Source: Microcaldota archaeon
Lineage (GTDB): Archaea > Micrarchaeota > Micrarchaeia > Micrarchaeales > Micrarchaeaceae
DNA length: 64,000 bases
Reading direction: 5' to 3'
NCBI GenBank assembly: GCA_021799475.1
Contig: JAJZAJ010000002.1
Location: 251,168 to 315,167 of the forward strand
Part shown: one piece after another, positions 62,249-64,000 of the stretch
Numbering within the stretch: the first letter of the stretch is position 1
How the letters are laid out: each line of letters opens with the position of its first letter
Made by a program: the position numbers and the translations under genes
Notes under the pieces: model-generated
What the model was told of the DNA's origin: nothing
Database searches by the model: none
Seen by the model: only the letters and a program-made list of their open reading frames with translations

Positions 62249-62947
62249 ATGTCGAAGGACGGTAAAAAACCTAGGAAGGGAAGCGGTCTTATCGACTCCC
62301 TTTTCGTGGAGTTCGGCTCTTTTGCGGATATGGTCAGGAATGCATGGGGCGGAAGCAGCGGAGCCAACCCGGTATATGCGGTAAATAGAAAGGACGGATT
62401 CCGGTTTTTCGCCATAGGCATGAAGATGGAGAGCGGCGGAAGGATCATCATGTACTGTGACTCGGATAAATGCGACAACTTCATCGTTTATCGCATCGGG
62501 ATGTCCCAGGAGGAGAAGATCGAGTTCAGACCAGTGCTGCAGATGGAGTCCTCGGTCGGAACATATATCATGCCGGTCATAATGCTGAAGCAGAATCCAT
62601 TCGTTGAGATGAAGAAAAAGCCCGAGATGCGCTGCATAGCAGCGAAAGACGGAACGGAGGTCGTCAAGGCAGTCATGGGAAAATCAATATCCGGCGGAAT
62701 CGGAAAGGTATACTCTTTCAAATACAACGGCAAGCGCTATATCGGGAGCTTCAACGTGCTCATCGGCGTGGATGACATAGACATCTTCAGCTATGCGGAA
62801 GCCCCTACAGACAAGCTATTTAGTTTTTTCAGGTACAACTACACAGACGGAAATATGGAAACTACAGATACTTTCGGCGAGCACGGGTTTCTGTATGTGA
62901 AAGTAGTGAATCTCAAGGAACCATTTCCGTTTTTCAAGCCCGAATAG
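62249..62947 (+). CDS. Protein of unknown function whose stop codon lies inside tRNA-Asn
   Basis: 232 residues from ATG 62249 (TTG 62240 in frame). Soluble, no signal peptide; alternating strands and a Cys pair ('YCDSDKCDNF'). No family recognised. The last codons and TAG stop are the first ten bases of tRNA-Asn, so the two genes overlap on the same strand. A readable ribosome-binding site is weak. Confidence 0.65.
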   Translation: MSKDGKKPRKGSGLIDSLFVEFGSFADMVRNAWGGSSGANPVYAVNRKDGFRFFAIGMKMESGGRIIMYCDSDKCDNFIVYRIGMSQEEKIEFRPVLQMESSVGTYIMPVIMLKQNPFVEMKKKPEMRCIAAKDGTEVVKAVMGKSISGGIGKVYSFKYNGKRYIGSFNVLIGVDDIDIFSYAEAPTDKLFSFFRYNYTDGNMETTDTFGEHGFLYVKVVNLKEPFPFFKPE

Positions 62948-63009
62948 CTCAGTGGTAGAGCGATTGGCTGTTAACCAATAGGTCGCAGGTTCGATCCCTG
63001 CTTCGGGCG
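62938..63009 (+). tRNA. tRNA-Asn(GTT)
   Basis: A 72-nt cloverleaf. Acceptor GCCCGAA/TTCGGGC with discriminator G, D stem GCTC/GAGC, anticodon stem ATTGG/CCAAT with loop CTGTTAA (anticodon GTT), T arm GCAGG-TTCGATC-CCTGC. No intron and no encoded CCA. Its first 10 nt overlap the upstream coding region. Confidence 0.96.
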
Positions 63010-63099
63010 ATGCGCTTCAGGTTCTGCCCCGCGCCACACTCTGTTCAATTATACTACTAACTGGTAATACCATTCCAGTATAGAAACATAACATATTTA

Positions 63100-63122
63100 T
63101 ATATATCATAATATGATATATA
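63100..63122 (+). promoter_or_regulatory. 23-bp perfect palindrome, probable operator of the PadR-TRASH gene
   Basis: Bases pair symmetrically around 63111 with eleven base pairs in each arm (TATATATCATA / TATGATATATA) and an unpaired centre. It ends just before the GTG at 63123 and overlaps the TATA-like A/T run. PadR regulators bind such short A/T-rich inverted repeats, so autoregulation is likely. Confidence 0.75.
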
Positions 63123-63131
63123 GTGAATGCA

Positions 63132-63557
63132 ATGCCCGACATAGAGATAAAGAACATGGTGAAGCTGTTCACAGTCCTTCTGCTCAGCGAGAAAGGACAG
63201 CATGGCTATGAGATAATGAAAGAGGTGGAGAAAAAGACCGGCAAGAAGGTCAGCCCAGGACAGATATATCCATTCCTCAAGCAACTGAAAAAGTATCGCT
63301 ATGTTGAAACAAAAGGCAGGGCAGAGAGGGACAAGCAGGCTTATTATCTAACTCCAGAAGGCAAGAAGTTCGTGGCACGGCTCTCGGATAAATTCGGAGA
63401 CATGTTCGAGATTGCGATAAAACCAAAGCTTACTGTGTGTGCACATTGCAACTGCGAGATATACAAGGGCAGATATAAGGAAAGGATTAACGGCAAGCTC
63501 CTGAGCTTCTGCTGCGAGAACTGCGCTAAGGGCTACAGGACGCTGAATACTCGATAA
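63132..63557 (+). CDS. PadR-family regulator with C-terminal TRASH-type metal-binding domain
   Basis: 141 residues from ATG 63132 (GTG 63123 in frame). Winged helix of the PadR type at about 5-95: 'LFTVLLLSEKGQHGYEIMKEVEKKTGKKVSPGQIYPFLKQLKK' and 'YYLTPEGKKF'. The C-terminus carries Cys103, 106, 108, 127, 128 and 131 ('CAHCNCEIYKG', 'FCCENCAKGY'), a TRASH/YHS-like treble-clef that binds Cu or another metal in archaeal regulators. The following genes and the palindromic operator fit a copper-sensing repressor. Confidence 0.85.
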   Translation: MPDIEIKNMVKLFTVLLLSEKGQHGYEIMKEVEKKTGKKVSPGQIYPFLKQLKKYRYVETKGRAERDKQAYYLTPEGKKFVARLSDKFGDMFEIAIKPKLTVCAHCNCEIYKGRYKERINGKLLSFCCENCAKGYRTLNTR

Positions 63558-63570
63558 TATTGGCGAGAAT

Positions 63571-63945
63571 ATGGCTAAACAAACCTTTTCTGGAATAAGT
63601 GTGAAGGCAGCTGCGATAACAGGGGCAGTTATTGGGTTCCTTTGCTGGCTGTTGGTCATCCCTTTCAGTTTCTCTGGCTACGGGATGATGGGTTACTTCG
63701 GCGGATACAGTATGATGAATGGGTACACAGGCTACATGATGGGCGGTGTATTCCATAACGCAACATTCGGCTACATGATGAACGGCATATTCTATCCGTA
63801 CAACGGAATTGGATACTATCCCACTGGAGGCATATTCCACAGCTATAGCATTGCCTCTGTGATAATCGACATTGTGTTAGGTGTCTTGGCTGGGCTTGCA
63901 ATTGCGCTGGTATACAATTGGGCGTTAAAGTTAGATAAAAGGTGA
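63571..63945 (+). CDS. Small Met/Tyr/Gly-rich membrane protein of a metal-resistance operon
   Basis: 124 residues. Two membrane helices (about 13-35 and 94-117) flank an extracellular loop rich in Met, Tyr and Gly ('GYGMMGYFGGYSMMNGYTGYMMGG'). Clustered Met in such loops is typical of Cu(I)-handling proteins; no family name is certain. Starts 13 nt after the regulator and ends 4 nt before the YHS gene. Confidence 0.72.
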   Translation: MAKQTFSGISVKAAAITGAVIGFLCWLLVIPFSFSGYGMMGYFGGYSMMNGYTGYMMGGVFHNATFGYMMNGIFYPYNGIGYYPTGGIFHSYSIASVIIDIVLGVLAGLAIALVYNWALKLDKR

Positions 63946-63949
63946 AAAA

Positions 63950-64000
63950 ATGAAAGATCCTGTATGTAAAATGGATGTAGAAGAGACTTCCAAATTCAGG
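63950..64000 (+). CDS. YHS-domain protein, 5' end only (likely Cu-transporting P-type ATPase or metallochaperone)
   Basis: Seventeen codons visible before the window ends. 'MKDPVCKMDVE' is the start of a YHS domain (D-P-V-C-x-M-x-V), which in archaea often opens copper-exporting P1B-type ATPases. The short spacer from the previous gene puts it in the same operon. Whether the ATPase body follows cannot be seen. Confidence 0.65.
   Translation, partial: MKDPVCKMDVEETSKFR

Noticed and set aside
62938-63009. Overlap as a sign of an integrated element at tRNA-Asn
   Set aside because: The coding overlap is at the tRNA 5' end, while integration usually uses the 3' end; no repeat or integrase seen.

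Overview
The window comes from an archaeon, most likely a DPANN lineage of the Micrarchaeota type; that placement is inferred from gene content and was not tested phylogenetically. Archaeal markers are plain: the two-subunit-type primase PriS, Pth2, Rpp29, the archaeal ribosomal proteins S4e, L19e and L32e, exosome Csl4, RpoL, an A-type ATP synthase, two histone-fold proteins and class III (archaellin/pilin-type) signal peptides. Many starts are TTG or GTG, and several follow a G(G)TGAT element with exactly a 3-nt spacer; I used this to fix starts.

Layout. 1-3.1 kb: end of ilvE, pth2, a HAD phosphatase, priS. 3.3-10.9 kb: a DUF373 membrane protein, then a compact operon from Rpp29 through S17, L14, L24, S4e, L5, S14, S8, L6, L32e, L19e and L18 to S5. 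L30, L15 and SecY, which usually follow S5, are absent here. 10.9-24.5 kb: a large surface locus of class III pilin-like proteins carrying LamG (concanavalin-like) domains, interrupted by a YgjP-type metallopeptidase, Csl4 and RpoL. 24.6-30.3 kb: a tightly coupled minus-strand operon for a type IV pilus/Tad-like machine (two T2SF membrane proteins, a VirB11/TadA-type ATPase and two unrecognised proteins, at least one of them coiled-coil). 30.3-37.4 kb: site-2 protease, tRNA-Gln, three tandem TrkA-N proteins, an 807-residue coiled-coil membrane protein, an UPF0173 hydrolase and KsgA/Dim1.

37.5-47.6 kb: a complete A-type ATP synthase operon in the order K-E-C-F-A-B-D-(50-aa membrane protein)-H-I, with a 486-residue intein splitting the Walker A motif of subunit A. 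47.6-50.3 kb: another LamG pilin, a histone with a basic C-terminal tail, a GlcNAc-1-phosphate transferase relative (N-glycosylation) and tRNA-Arg. 50.4-55.6 kb: a DUF4143-type ATPase, a short AT-rich spacer, a small protein paired with an HEXXH protein, RtcB, a SET-domain protein and an unknown protein. 55.8-59.4 kb: MFS transporter, PRC-barrel protein, zinc-ribbon protein, a second histone, a 15-bp tandem repeat and a secreted protein. 59.5-63 kb: a response regulator with a degenerate GGDEF-like domain coupled to a pilin, further surface/unknown proteins and tRNA-Asn. 63.1-64 kb: start of a probable copper-responsive operon (PadR-TRASH regulator with a palindromic operator, a Met/Tyr-rich membrane protein, and a YHS-domain gene cut by the window end).

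The theme is the cell surface. At least seven LamG or pilin-like proteins, a pilus-type assembly machine, a glycosylation enzyme and many N-glycosylation sequons suggest a LamG-displaying pseudopilus or adhesin system. A second theme is chromatin: a tailed histone, a plain histone and a SET-domain protein lie within about 10 kb.
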